From a gamma proteobacterium symbiont of Ctena orbiculata (GTDB lineage: Bacteria > Pseudomonadota > Gammaproteobacteria > Chromatiales > Chromatiaceae): DNA of 64,000 nucleotides. The translations under genes were made by a program, and so were the position numbers. Position 1 is the first letter of the stretch. Each line of letters opens with the position of its first letter. A model generated the notes under the pieces. That model did not search any database, had not been told where the DNA came from, and saw only the letters and a list, made by a program, of their open reading frames with translations. The stretch lies in contig QBVC01000027.1 of the NCBI GenBank assembly GCA_003058495.1, positions 1 through 64,000 of the forward strand, written 5' to 3'. Shown here piece by piece: positions 26,832-34,759 of the stretch.

Positions 26832-28733
26832 ATGCCGCTGATTACCCTGCGCAATCTGCAGCTCAGCTATGGCGATAGGCCGTTGCTGGATGGGCTTGAT
26901 CTCACCATCGAGAAGGGGGAGAGGATTGCCCTGCTGGGACGCAACGGTGCGGGTAAATCGACCCTGATGCGGGTGATCCGGGGCAGTGTCGTCGCCGATG
27001 ATGGAGAGCGCGTGGTGGGCAGCGGGGTAGGAATCGCGCACTTGATCCAGGAGGTGCCGGAAGCGGCGGTCGGGAGTGTCTTCGATATGGTGGCGGACGG
27101 GGTAGGAGAGCTTGCCGAGAAGATCAAGGCCTACCACAGAATCAGCCACCGCCTCGCGGAGACAGGAGACGAGAACCTGCTGTCATCCCTGGCGCGGGCT
27201 CAGCATGAGCTGGAGGCCGTACATGGCTGGCAGCTGGAGCAGCGGGTGGAGACGGTCATCTCCCGTTTCGGCCTGGACGCCGATGCGACGTTCAGCGCCC
27301 TGTCCGGCGGCCTCAAGCGCCGTGTCCTGCTGGCCCAGGCCCTGGTGAACGAGCCCGAGCTGCTGCTCCTCGATGAACCCACCAATCATCTCGATATCGA
27401 GGCGATCCGCTGGATGGAGGAGTTTCTGCTCGGCTACTCCGGGGCCATCCTCTTCGTCACCCATGACCGGGCCTTCCTGCGCCGCATCGCCACCCGGATC
27501 CTCGAGCTGGATCGCGGCAGGCTCAGCGACTGGCCGGGTGATTACGGCAACTTTCTGCGCCGCAAGCAGGAGATGCTGCATGCCGAGGAGCAGGCCAATC
27601 AGCGTTTCGACAAGAAACTGGCCCAGGAGGAGGTCTGGATCCGTCAGGGTATCAAGGCGCGGCGTACCCGCAACGAAGGCCGGGTGCGGGCGCTCAAGGC
27701 GATGCGCGAGGCGCGCAGGCAACGCCGCGAGCAGAGCGGCAAGGCACAGATGCAGATCACAACGGGTGAGCGCTCCGGCAAGCTGGTGGTGGAGGTGGAG
27801 AAGATCAGCTATGCATGGGAGAACACACCGATCGTCCGCGATCTCTCCACCGCCATCCTGCGCGGTGACCGGGTCGGCGTCATCGGTCCCAACGGATCGG
27901 GCAAGACCACCCTGCTCAAGCTGCTGCTTGGGCGGCTCGAACCCGACAAGGGCCGGGTCAGGCTCGGCACCAACCTGCAACTGGCCTATTTCGACCAACT
28001 GCGCAGCCAGCTCGATGAGGAGCGCTCGGTGCAGGACAACGTGGGCGGCGGCAGCGACAAGGTGGAGGTCGGCGGCAGAAGCAGACACATTATCGGTTAT
28101 CTGCAGGATTTTCTCTTCACCCCGGCGCGGGCGAGGAGCCCGGTAAAGGCCCTCTCCGGGGGGGAACGCAACCGCCTGCTGCTGGCCAAGCTGTTTACCA
28201 GACCGGCCAATGTACTGGTGCTCGACGAGCCCACCAACGACCTGGATGTGGAGACCCTGGAGCTGCTCGAGGAGCTGCTCTCCGACTACCCGGGCACCCT
28301 GCTGCTGGTGAGCCACGATCGTGAGTTTCTCGATAATGCGGTGACCAGCTGCCTGGTGTTCGAGGGTGATGGCAGGGTAGCGGAATATATCGGCGGCTAC
28401 AGCGACTGGGAGGCGTATCACCGGGGCAGTCGGCCGTCGCCGTCCAAGCCCAAGCAGAAGCGGGCGGTCAAGTCTGCCCCCGGGAAGCCGAAAAAGAGGA
28501 GTGAGAAGCTGAGTTACAGGGAGCAGCGGGAACTGGAGGCGCTGCCCCAGACTATCGAGCAGCTGGAGCAGCGGCTCGGCGAGCTGCAGACCCAGCTCGG
28601 AGACCCGGAACTCTATCGCACCCAGGGGGGGCGGGTCGCAGAACTTCAGCAGCGGATGTCCGAGGTGCAGCAGCAACTGGATCAGGCCTATGAACGTTGG
28701 GAAAGACTGGAATCGATGCAGACGGGAAGTTGA
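26832..28733 (+). CDS. uup: ABC-F ATPase Uup
   Basis: 633 aa. Two ATPase domains with no membrane part: Walker A LGRNGAGKST and GPNGSGKTT, signatures LSGGLKRRVLL and LSGGERNRLLL, and Walker B LLLLDEPTNHLD and VLVLDEPTNDLD. A linker with basic residues joins them, and a C-terminal coiled-coil region (SYREQRELEALPQTIEQLEQ to the end) matches Uup. It binds ribosomes and branched DNA and has been tied to precise transposon excision and translation restart. The next gene overlaps its 3' end by 44 bases. Confidence 0.95.
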   Translation: MPLITLRNLQLSYGDRPLLDGLDLTIEKGERIALLGRNGAGKSTLMRVIRGSVVADDGERVVGSGVGIAHLIQEVPEAAVGSVFDMVADGVGELAEKIKAYHRISHRLAETGDENLLSSLARAQHELEAVHGWQLEQRVETVISRFGLDADATFSALSGGLKRRVLLAQALVNEPELLLLDEPTNHLDIEAIRWMEEFLLGYSGAILFVTHDRAFLRRIATRILELDRGRLSDWPGDYGNFLRRKQEMLHAEEQANQRFDKKLAQEEVWIRQGIKARRTRNEGRVRALKAMREARRQRREQSGKAQMQITTGERSGKLVVEVEKISYAWENTPIVRDLSTAILRGDRVGVIGPNGSGKTTLLKLLLGRLEPDKGRVRLGTNLQLAYFDQLRSQLDEERSVQDNVGGGSDKVEVGGRSRHIIGYLQDFLFTPARARSPVKALSGGERNRLLLAKLFTRPANVLVLDEPTNDLDVETLELLEELLSDYPGTLLLVSHDREFLDNAVTSCLVFEGDGRVAEYIGGYSDWEAYHRGSRPSPSKPKQKRAVKSAPGKPKKRSEKLSYREQRELEALPQTIEQLEQRLGELQTQLGDPELYRTQGGRVAELQQRMSEVQQQLDQAYERWERLESMQTGS

Positions 28734-29166
28734 GCGGTGCGTTCTGCCGCCGCTCCTGCTTGCGCTGGCGGCCCTGTTGTGGACGGCCGAGGCGGCGGCG
28801 GGCGCCAGCTGCGCCGTCGCCAAGCGACTCGGCGACTCGCTGGCCATCGAGTGGGTGGCCGCTGCGGATGAGAGTGTCGAATCGGCCATCTTCAAGGCAA
28901 AACAGCGACTGCTCGATCAGGGTTATCGCAAGAAGGGGCAGGACGTGCACGTCCAGGCGAGCAGCGGGATGCGCCACGCCTTTATGGTGATCGTCAAGAC
29001 AACCTACACCACCCTTACCGGGCGCACCCGCACCAGCTACGGCTGTGGCTACAGCCCGCGCTCGGCCGCCGAAGCGGAACAGGCGGCCCTCTATGACCTG
29101 CGCAACTACTCCTGGGGCTGGAAGCCGGAGAAGGGGTATGAGGTGGTGGAGTCGCTTCGCTATTGA
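28690..29166 (+). CDS. Small exported protein of unknown function
   Basis: 158 aa from the only in-frame ATG, which overlaps the uup 3' end by 44 bases. A signal peptide (PPLLLALAALLWTAEAAAGA) is preceded by a charged 17-residue N-region. The mature part has three cysteines (SCAVAKR, YGCGYS) and a repeated pattern of a short helical stretch (ESAIFKAKQRLLDQGYRKKG). No family recognised. The arrangement suggests a periplasmic or cell-envelope protein. Co-transcribed with uup; there is no evident link between the two functions. Confidence 0.65.
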   Translation: MNVGKDWNRCRREVERCVLPPLLLALAALLWTAEAAAGASCAVAKRLGDSLAIEWVAAADESVESAIFKAKQRLLDQGYRKKGQDVHVQASSGMRHAFMVIVKTTYTTLTGRTRTSYGCGYSPRSAAEAEQAALYDLRNYSWGWKPEKGYEVVESLRY

Positions 29167-29327
29167 TCTCGATCGGGTCGATGCGCCAGCTGAGATCGCC
29201 AGCTTGCCTCTATTATCGCCTAAACTAACGCTATAGCTGTCGCTTCAATTGCAGTTTTGGATCGCAGCCATGAAGCGCATACCAGCCGGCTCATGGTTGC
29301 GAGGCTCTGCAGCTCTCATGGCGAGGT

Positions 29328-29963
29328 GTGGTTGGCGTGGTCGACAAAAAAGCGCATTGGCAGAATCTCTACCGGGAACGAGATCCGACAGACGTGAGTT
29401 GGCATCAATCCGAACCGGGACTATCGCTGCGACTCATCCATCACGGCGGGATTGGCCGGGACGAGGCGATAATCGATGTCGGCGGCGGTGCATCCCTGTT
29501 GGTGGACTGCCTCTGCAAAGAGGGATTCAGCAATCTGGCGGTACTGGATATCTCCGGGCGTGCGCTTGCATTCGCCAAACAGCGATTGGGTGATGCGGCT
29601 GAAGGCATAGAGTGGTTCGAGGCCGATGTCACCGAATTCATCCCGCCACACCCGTTTTCTCTCTGGCATGACCGGGCGGTCTTCCACTTTTTAACCGTTG
29701 AATCGGATAGAGCGAAATATATCGAGGCCTTGAACATGGCGCTGCGTCCGAGCGGTCATCTCATCATTGCGGCATTTGCCATCGGCGGCCCCGAGAAGTG
29801 CAGTGGTCTGGATATCGTGCAGTATGATGCAACCAAGCTGATGCGAGAATTGGGGAGGGGATTCGAATTGATGGAGCAGAGAGACGAACTCCACATCACA
29901 CCGTCAGGCGCTGAACAACAGTTTACCTATTATCGCTTTACGAAAGCGGATACCTCGGGATGA
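29328..29963 (+). CDS. SAM-dependent methyltransferase (class I)
   Basis: 211 aa, GTG start (another GTG 9 bases downstream is equally plausible). Residues DEAIIDVGGGASLLVDCL form the SAM-binding glycine loop; VLDISGRALAFAKQRLG and WFEADVTEF are the following acidic motifs, and LWHDRAVFHFLTVESDR fits the catalytic region. The overall order is that of small-molecule methyltransferases of the UbiE/Methyltransf_25 type; the substrate is not evident. The stop overlaps the next gene's start (ATGA), so translation is coupled to the 56-aa membrane protein. Confidence 0.85.
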   Translation: MVGVVDKKAHWQNLYRERDPTDVSWHQSEPGLSLRLIHHGGIGRDEAIIDVGGGASLLVDCLCKEGFSNLAVLDISGRALAFAKQRLGDAAEGIEWFEADVTEFIPPHPFSLWHDRAVFHFLTVESDRAKYIEALNMALRPSGHLIIAAFAIGGPEKCSGLDIVQYDATKLMRELGRGFELMEQRDELHITPSGAEQQFTYYRFTKADTSG

Positions 29964-30130
29964 TGATCTATCTATTGCTCGCACTGAACATCGCCAGCAT
30001 CGTCATCTGTCATCACATTGCCAAATCACGCGGCGCCAAGACCATTCTCTGGGCGGTGCTGGGCGCGTTCTTCGGGCCTTTGGCCATCCCCTTTGCGTTG
30101 AAGACAAAATCCAGGTCCTCAGTGGATTGA
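29960..30130 (+). CDS. Small membrane protein, 56 aa
   Basis: Begins at an ATG whose TGA-overlap with the methyltransferase (ATGA) indicates coupled translation. The 56-residue product is mostly hydrophobic: a first span MIYLLLALNIASIVICHHI, a short polar turn with KSRGAKT, then a second span LWAVLGAFFGPLAIPFAL and a basic tail. It looks like a two-span inner-membrane peptide. No family recognised; the FFGPLAIP motif resembles small stress-response membrane proteins only weakly. It is too short to be detected by size alone, so it should be treated as probable. Confidence 0.6.
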   Translation: MMIYLLLALNIASIVICHHIAKSRGAKTILWAVLGAFFGPLAIPFALKTKSRSSVD

Positions 30131-30321
30131 AGCAGAGCTGCTGACACTACGCCTATTTGAAATGTACCCGGTTGTGATTTTCGTTATTTTAATTATCATT
30201 TAGTTAGAATGGATCTAGATAAGATTTAATTTTGCACTCTCATCATCACTGTATTATAAATATGTGACGCCAAGACAACGCGCGTGGAAAACAGATCACA
30301 TCCTATCATCGACAAGCATGC

Positions 30322-30711
30322 ATGACTGATTCAGCGGGTACAACAACGGATTATAAGATCTCGATTGACTCGAACGCTCACTACATATTCGTTGATGTGC
30401 TCAGGCCCATGACCAGTGAACTTGGGCGCCGTTGTGCCGAAGATGCCGTAAGGTTGGGAGAACGAAATGGCATTAAATGTTTTCTGGTCGATCTCCGGGG
30501 TTCGCCAAATATCCAATCCACCCTTCCCAACTATCAATTCGCCTACCATGATATGAAAGAGCTTGGCTTTCCCAAGGATAGTCGATCCGCATTGCTGATA
30601 GACCCGGATGACAGGTCCCACGATTTCATGGAGACTGTTTTTAACAATGCCGGATACAACATCCGTATCTTCACGGATCCAGAGCGCGCCCTCGCCTGGT
30701 TGAGCAGTTAA
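30322..30711 (+). CDS. STAS/SpoIIAA-like protein
   Basis: 129 aa with an alpha/beta pattern like the SpoIIAA/STAS fold: DYKISIDSNAHYIFVDVLRPMTSE, then CFLVDLRGSPNIQST and SALLIDPDDRSHDFMET, ending in FTDPERALAWLSS. No clear phosphorylatable DSxG motif is visible. No signal peptide. Upstream is an AT-rich spacer (about 190 bases) after the small membrane gene with no evident promoter or terminator I can defend. Its 3' end overlaps by 4 bases the 3' end of the convergent kinase-nuclease fusion. Assignment is by pattern only. Confidence 0.65.
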   Translation: MTDSAGTTTDYKISIDSNAHYIFVDVLRPMTSELGRRCAEDAVRLGERNGIKCFLVDLRGSPNIQSTLPNYQFAYHDMKELGFPKDSRSALLIDPDDRSHDFMETVFNNAGYNIRIFTDPERALAWLSS

Positions 30712-32660
30712 CGGGATCCCATCGATACCGCCGCGCTGCTTGGGATAACTAGGTGGGGGCAGTGGGCCGCGATCTCCTCATAGAGCTTGAACGACGCCGC
30801 CTCATAGCGGCGGGAAAAATGGAAAGGGATCAGGTGGCGGACCGATGCCCGGGTGGCGATCTCGGCGCAGGCAATGGTGGTCAGATGGCCGGTGCGCCAG
30901 GCCTGCTCGGCATCTTTTTGCATGAATGGCGATTCGCAGAAGAGGGTGTGGGCCCCATCGGCAAGGGCGATGAGTCGCTCGCGATTGCCGGCTGTGTCGG
31001 CGAGATCGGTGGCGTAGACGATCTTACTGCCGGCCGTGGTCAGGGTGAGTTCCTCGGCCAGCCGTTGTACCTTTTCCCTGTTGCCGTTCGGCAGCGAGAG
31101 CCGGCTCTCCAGCTGTTGTTTCAGGATCAGCCGCTTCAGCTCGGTCAACCAGGGACCGGGCTCCAAGCCGCAGGCTTGCAAGCGCTCCTTGCGTATATTG
31201 ATCTGCAGCACCGGCTCGAAGGCGTAGGCGATGACAGGAATCCCGTGATCGAGAGTGACGGCACGGATCTGAAATTCGTCTTCAGCCAGCACGACACCCT
31301 CCCTGACGGGCTTTTCTCCGAGCTGTCGGCGGCCCGGTCTGCCGGCCTGTAGCTCAAACCGCTGCAAGCGATCGCCATGCAGTTCCGAAACCTCGAACCT
31401 GGGTCCCCGGTCACCGATGCGGTCCCAGTGGATCCCTTCGATCAGGTGTTCGATGCGGGTGGCCAGTCCGGGCGGACCGTAGAGCCGGCAGCCCGCCCTT
31501 TCACCGATGCGCACGCGCAGCAGCCAGAGAAAGCCGCAGATATGGTCCATGTGGGCGTGGCTGATGAAGATGTCGCTGACCTGGTGCGCCACCCGCCCCG
31601 GCAGCCGCGTGCCGTCGCCGAGATCGAAGAGCAGGCTGCGCCGCCGATGGGCCAGGCGCAGGTGGAGCTGGGGATCGCCGAAGACCCCGTTCATCAACAG
31701 CGCGGAGGCGCTCCCGGTCTGTACCATGGGGCGGTATCCCCCCTGCGGTGTCTGCGGATAGTCGGGTACCAGATCGGATGGGGGGAGGTAGCGCACCACG
31801 CTGTCGCCAAAGCGCTTGCCGGTTACCAGCATGCCGGATGAGTCGCGCACGGCATCGCGCACCAGCATCGACGAAGAGAGCCTCTCCCGGCGCGGCAGCC
31901 GCAGCCTCAGGGAATCCCCATCCATTGCGATGATCTCACCCAGGCCGACACTGGCCCCATCCCGGAGGAAGGCGGCCTGTTTGCCGATCCAGGCCTCGGG
32001 CGCCTTGCGCGGTGGTGTACCGAGGCTGGTTACCCGGTTCAACGAGACCTCCCTCACCTCGGCATTGGCCAGGTGGTCTTCCCATGCGCGGGTACGTTCG
32101 CGGTTGCGGCTGTTTTTGCCTGGCCGCCTGGCCAAGGGTGAGGCCGCTACCTTGACGACTTCGACCCTGAGTGCCTGCAGCTCCTGCTGGAGGGGCGGCG
32201 CATGGTTCTCACGCACCACCACTGCGACCAGATCGACGGCGGCTGCGGCGACGATCGAGGTCAGCAGTTCAGATCCCGCAACACCCCGTACCACCCCAGG
32301 CGCGTCGATCAACAGCCTGCCCTGGCCTGCCCTTCTTGCCAGCCTGCCCACCGCTTCGATCAGTGGCAAGCGGAAGCGGGCGGCATCGAGGCTGCAGAGG
32401 GCCTCATAGACCTCCAGCTTCCACTTGCCTTGCCGCCACACCCCCAGACTGATAGCACCGGGGGGGCCGAATGCCGGCATCCCCGGGTCGGCTGCCAGGC
32501 AATGGACCTCCCTTCCAGCCATGCCCAGCTGTTGCGCCAGCGTCCTCGCCAGGGTGGATTTGCCGATGCCCGGTTGCCCGAACAGCATCAGACGCCGCTT
32601 CCCGGTCGTGAGCAGCTCGATCAGGGCTAGGGGATGTTCGGCATCGATCGCTTGGTTCAT
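30708..32660 (-). CDS. Clp1-like polynucleotide kinase fused to RNase Z-like metallo-hydrolase
   Basis: 650 aa fusion. Residues ~15-205 match the Clp1/Grc3 polynucleotide 5'-kinase domain: Walker A GQPGIGKST (28-36), AADPGMPAFGPPGAISLG (57-73), LLIDAPGVVRG, and an R/K-rich lid (RRPGKNSRNRERTRAWEDHL). Residues ~205-300 form a linker domain. The C-terminal part (~310-650) is an RNase Z/beta-CASP-like MBL: FDLGDGTRL, SHAHMDH (H368, H370, D372, H373), DHGIPVIAYAFE, TDLADT, ESPF and HLTTIACAEIATRA plus HFSRRYE. The likely role is RNA end processing or repair: the kinase phosphorylates 5' OH ends and the hydrolase trims or cleaves. Function is inferred; the two activities in one chain are unusual. 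Its stop overlaps the STAS gene. Confidence 0.8.
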   Translation of the reverse strand: MNQAIDAEHPLALIELLTTGKRRLMLFGQPGIGKSTLARTLAQQLGMAGREVHCLAADPGMPAFGPPGAISLGVWRQGKWKLEVYEALCSLDAARFRLPLIEAVGRLARRAGQGRLLIDAPGVVRGVAGSELLTSIVAAAAVDLVAVVVRENHAPPLQQELQALRVEVVKVAASPLARRPGKNSRNRERTRAWEDHLANAEVREVSLNRVTSLGTPPRKAPEAWIGKQAAFLRDGASVGLGEIIAMDGDSLRLRLPRRERLSSSMLVRDAVRDSSGMLVTGKRFGDSVVRYLPPSDLVPDYPQTPQGGYRPMVQTGSASALLMNGVFGDPQLHLRLAHRRRSLLFDLGDGTRLPGRVAHQVSDIFISHAHMDHICGFLWLLRVRIGERAGCRLYGPPGLATRIEHLIEGIHWDRIGDRGPRFEVSELHGDRLQRFELQAGRPGRRQLGEKPVREGVVLAEDEFQIRAVTLDHGIPVIAYAFEPVLQINIRKERLQACGLEPGPWLTELKRLILKQQLESRLSLPNGNREKVQRLAEELTLTTAGSKIVYATDLADTAGNRERLIALADGAHTLFCESPFMQKDAEQAWRTGHLTTIACAEIATRASVRHLIPFHFSRRYEAASFKLYEEIAAHCPHLVIPSSAAVSMGSR

Positions 32661-32817
32661 CTGAGAACCTCTATATTGATATATGGTATTCCGTACTTTA
32701 TAGGGCAGATGGTGTCAGGTCAGACAGCACAGAGTTGACATAATTAGGGTGCAGGTCAATCCTTCTCCCTTCATCAGTACGATAAGTTCGTAGCCAATCA
32801 ATAACAGGATCTCAATC

Positions 32818-33420
32818 ATGGCCAGTCTAAAACTCTACAACTACCCCAGATCCGGTAATTGTTACAAGGTGCGCCTGTTCCTCTCCATGCTGGGCCTCGA
32901 CTACGGGCGCATCGATATCGATCTGCTGAAGGGCGAGTCGCTGACCGATGAGTTCAAGCGGATCAATCCTCGCGGGCAGGTGCCGGTATTGGTGGATCGC
33001 GATCTGGTGATCTGGGATTCGATGGCGATACTGGTCTACCTCGCCAGGCGATATGGGGCATCCAACTGGCTGCCGACGGATCCGCTGGGAGAGGCCCGGG
33101 TGATGCAGTGGCTGGCGGTATCGGAGAACGAACTGCTCTACGGGCTTGCGCGGGCCCGTGCTGCGCTGATCTTTGGCAAGCCCTTCGACCTCGAGTTGTG
33201 TCAACAGGATGGCCGTGCCGGACTCTCGGTGTTGGAACTGAGGCTGGCGGAGGGCGACTGGTTGGCCGCAGCCGAGGTCTCCATCGCGGATATCGCCTGT
33301 TATCCCTATGTGGCGCTGGCCGCTGAAGGGGAGGTCCCGCTCCAACCCTATCCGGCTGTGTGCGCCTGGCTCGGGCGGGTTGAGGCATTGCCGGACTGGG
33401 TACCCTTTGCGACCGGGTGA
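32818..33420 (+). CDS. Glutathione S-transferase family protein
   Basis: 200 aa, cytosolic GST layout: N-terminal thioredoxin-like domain (KLYNYPRSGNCYKVRLFLSM, with the family cis-proline segment RGQVPVLVDRD) and an all-helical C-terminal domain from about residue 85. The active serine/cysteine position is SGNCYK. It resembles the bacterial Beta/Theta-like group with ClC-type CPYC absent. Substrate unknown; may detoxify electrophiles or use glutathione persulfide, which would suit sulfur oxidisers, but that is speculation. Single gene, no obvious operon partner. Confidence 0.88.
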   Translation: MASLKLYNYPRSGNCYKVRLFLSMLGLDYGRIDIDLLKGESLTDEFKRINPRGQVPVLVDRDLVIWDSMAILVYLARRYGASNWLPTDPLGEARVMQWLAVSENELLYGLARARAALIFGKPFDLELCQQDGRAGLSVLELRLAEGDWLAAAEVSIADIACYPYVALAAEGEVPLQPYPAVCAWLGRVEALPDWVPFATG

Positions 33421-33526
33421 AGGTCTCGATCAGCGGTGCGATGGGGCTTGATCCCAGGCGCGCTTGAACTCTTGAATTTGGCCTAGTAAGGTGCCGAATC
33501 AACCAGGTTGAGGATAGGGAAGGGTC

Positions 33527-34618
33527 TTGGAGCAGTATATCGGTGAGATTGGCCAGCTTCTGCTGAGCAAGGTAAACAGCGTCTACTCGCTCTTCGACTA
33601 CTTCGTGCTGGGCGTCAATGCCCTGATCTTTCTCTTCTCGTCGAAGATCGTCTCGAAGCTGGGATATGCCGAGAGTGACCGGCGCTACAATGCCTCTGTC
33701 TGGATGCTGCGCCTGGTCAATCTGACCCTGTTCGTGCTCTACTTTCTCGCGGTCTTCTTTACCGAAAAGGCGCGCCCGCTGTCGGTCACCGGTCTGACCC
33801 TGCTCTGCTCCTTTTTGCTGGCGCACCTGTTTCAGCTGCATGCATTGAAGCGCTACGGCCGCACCCGGGAGATCGCCGGCACAGAGACCTTGTCCCATAC
33901 CTACCAGTCGGAAGTCATCGGATTGATCGGCTGGGCCGTGGCCGCCCTGATCTCCTTTCTCATCGTCATCAATGTCTGGGATATGACCAGCTGGCTGCAC
34001 ACCACCTCGGTACTGGGGGCGGTTGTACTCATCGTCTACTCCACCAAGGATGTCTGGGCGCCCGACAATATCAATGGCCTGATCCTGCTCTACAACAACG
34101 ACGTGGAGCCCGGCTCGGTCGTCCAGGTGAGGGAGATCGATCTGCTGGCGGTGGTGGTGCGCACCACGCTTACCCAGACCGTGTTCAAGGATCTGCGTAG
34201 GAAGTACAAGATCCTGCTCCCCAACTCCCGCTTCCGTGCCTGCAAGATCGAGATCCTGACCAGCAACTCGAACGACAATCTCGATTGCAATGCGGATTTC
34301 AAGATCGGCTACGGTTTCAGCAGCGAGCAGATCGAGTCGTTCCTGACCCAGGTCTGGCAGTGGGTCGCCGATGACGGATCGTTGATCAACGAGGAGCGTC
34401 CGCCCAAGGTGCGCATCGTGGAGAACGGCGACCACGCGGTGGTATGGCGGCTCTCCTACCGCATCAACAGCGCCTACCGGCTCATCGAGGCGGAGTACCT
34501 GATCAACAGGGCGGCCTACGATCTCTCCTACGAACTGGGGATCGGCTTGAATACGCCGTTGACCCACTCCATCGATAATCCAACGCTGTCACACCTCGCT
34601 GAAAAGGCTGAACGATAA
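33527..34618 (+). CDS. MscS-like mechanosensitive channel family protein
   Basis: 363 aa, TTG start with a weak GGGAAGGG ribosome site. Four or five N-terminal spans (residues ~20-45, 60-85, 90-110, 130-155, 160-178) are followed by the MscS-type region DNINGLILLYNNDVEPGSVVQ and VVVRTTLTQTVFKDLRRKYKILLPNSRF, then a soluble alpha/beta C-terminal domain. It resembles small-conductance channels but the glycine/alanine-rich pore helix of MscS is not obvious, so it may be a divergent member or a transporter. It ends ~140 bases before soeA. Confidence 0.75.
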   Translation: MEQYIGEIGQLLLSKVNSVYSLFDYFVLGVNALIFLFSSKIVSKLGYAESDRRYNASVWMLRLVNLTLFVLYFLAVFFTEKARPLSVTGLTLLCSFLLAHLFQLHALKRYGRTREIAGTETLSHTYQSEVIGLIGWAVAALISFLIVINVWDMTSWLHTTSVLGAVVLIVYSTKDVWAPDNINGLILLYNNDVEPGSVVQVREIDLLAVVVRTTLTQTVFKDLRRKYKILLPNSRFRACKIEILTSNSNDNLDCNADFKIGYGFSSEQIESFLTQVWQWVADDGSLINEERPPKVRIVENGDHAVVWRLSYRINSAYRLIEAEYLINRAAYDLSYELGIGLNTPLTHSIDNPTLSHLAEKAER

Positions 34619-34720
34619 CGCTGTTTCCATTAACCCAGATATTCCACCCCCAAAGGATTGTGATGGCGACAGGCCTGGCGAGCTAAATCAGAAAAGACTA
34701 ATATAAGTAGATTACCGAAT

Positions 34721-34734
34721 GCCTTATATAAGGC
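34721..34734. promoter_or_regulatory. 14-bp perfect palindrome upstream of soeA
   Basis: GCCTTATATAAGGC is perfectly symmetrical and ends 25 bases before the soeA start. GTAGAT occurs on both sides (34707 and 34735). It is a candidate regulator site or hairpin for the soe operon; no matching protein is known. Confidence 0.4.
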
Positions 34735-34759
34735 GTAGATCTACAAAGGTTATCGTCAG

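Noticed and set aside
27183-28895. Antisense frame opposite uup (about 570 codons)
   Set aside because: Reverse of the GC-rich ABC-F gene; no domains, no ribosome site, composition unlike a protein.
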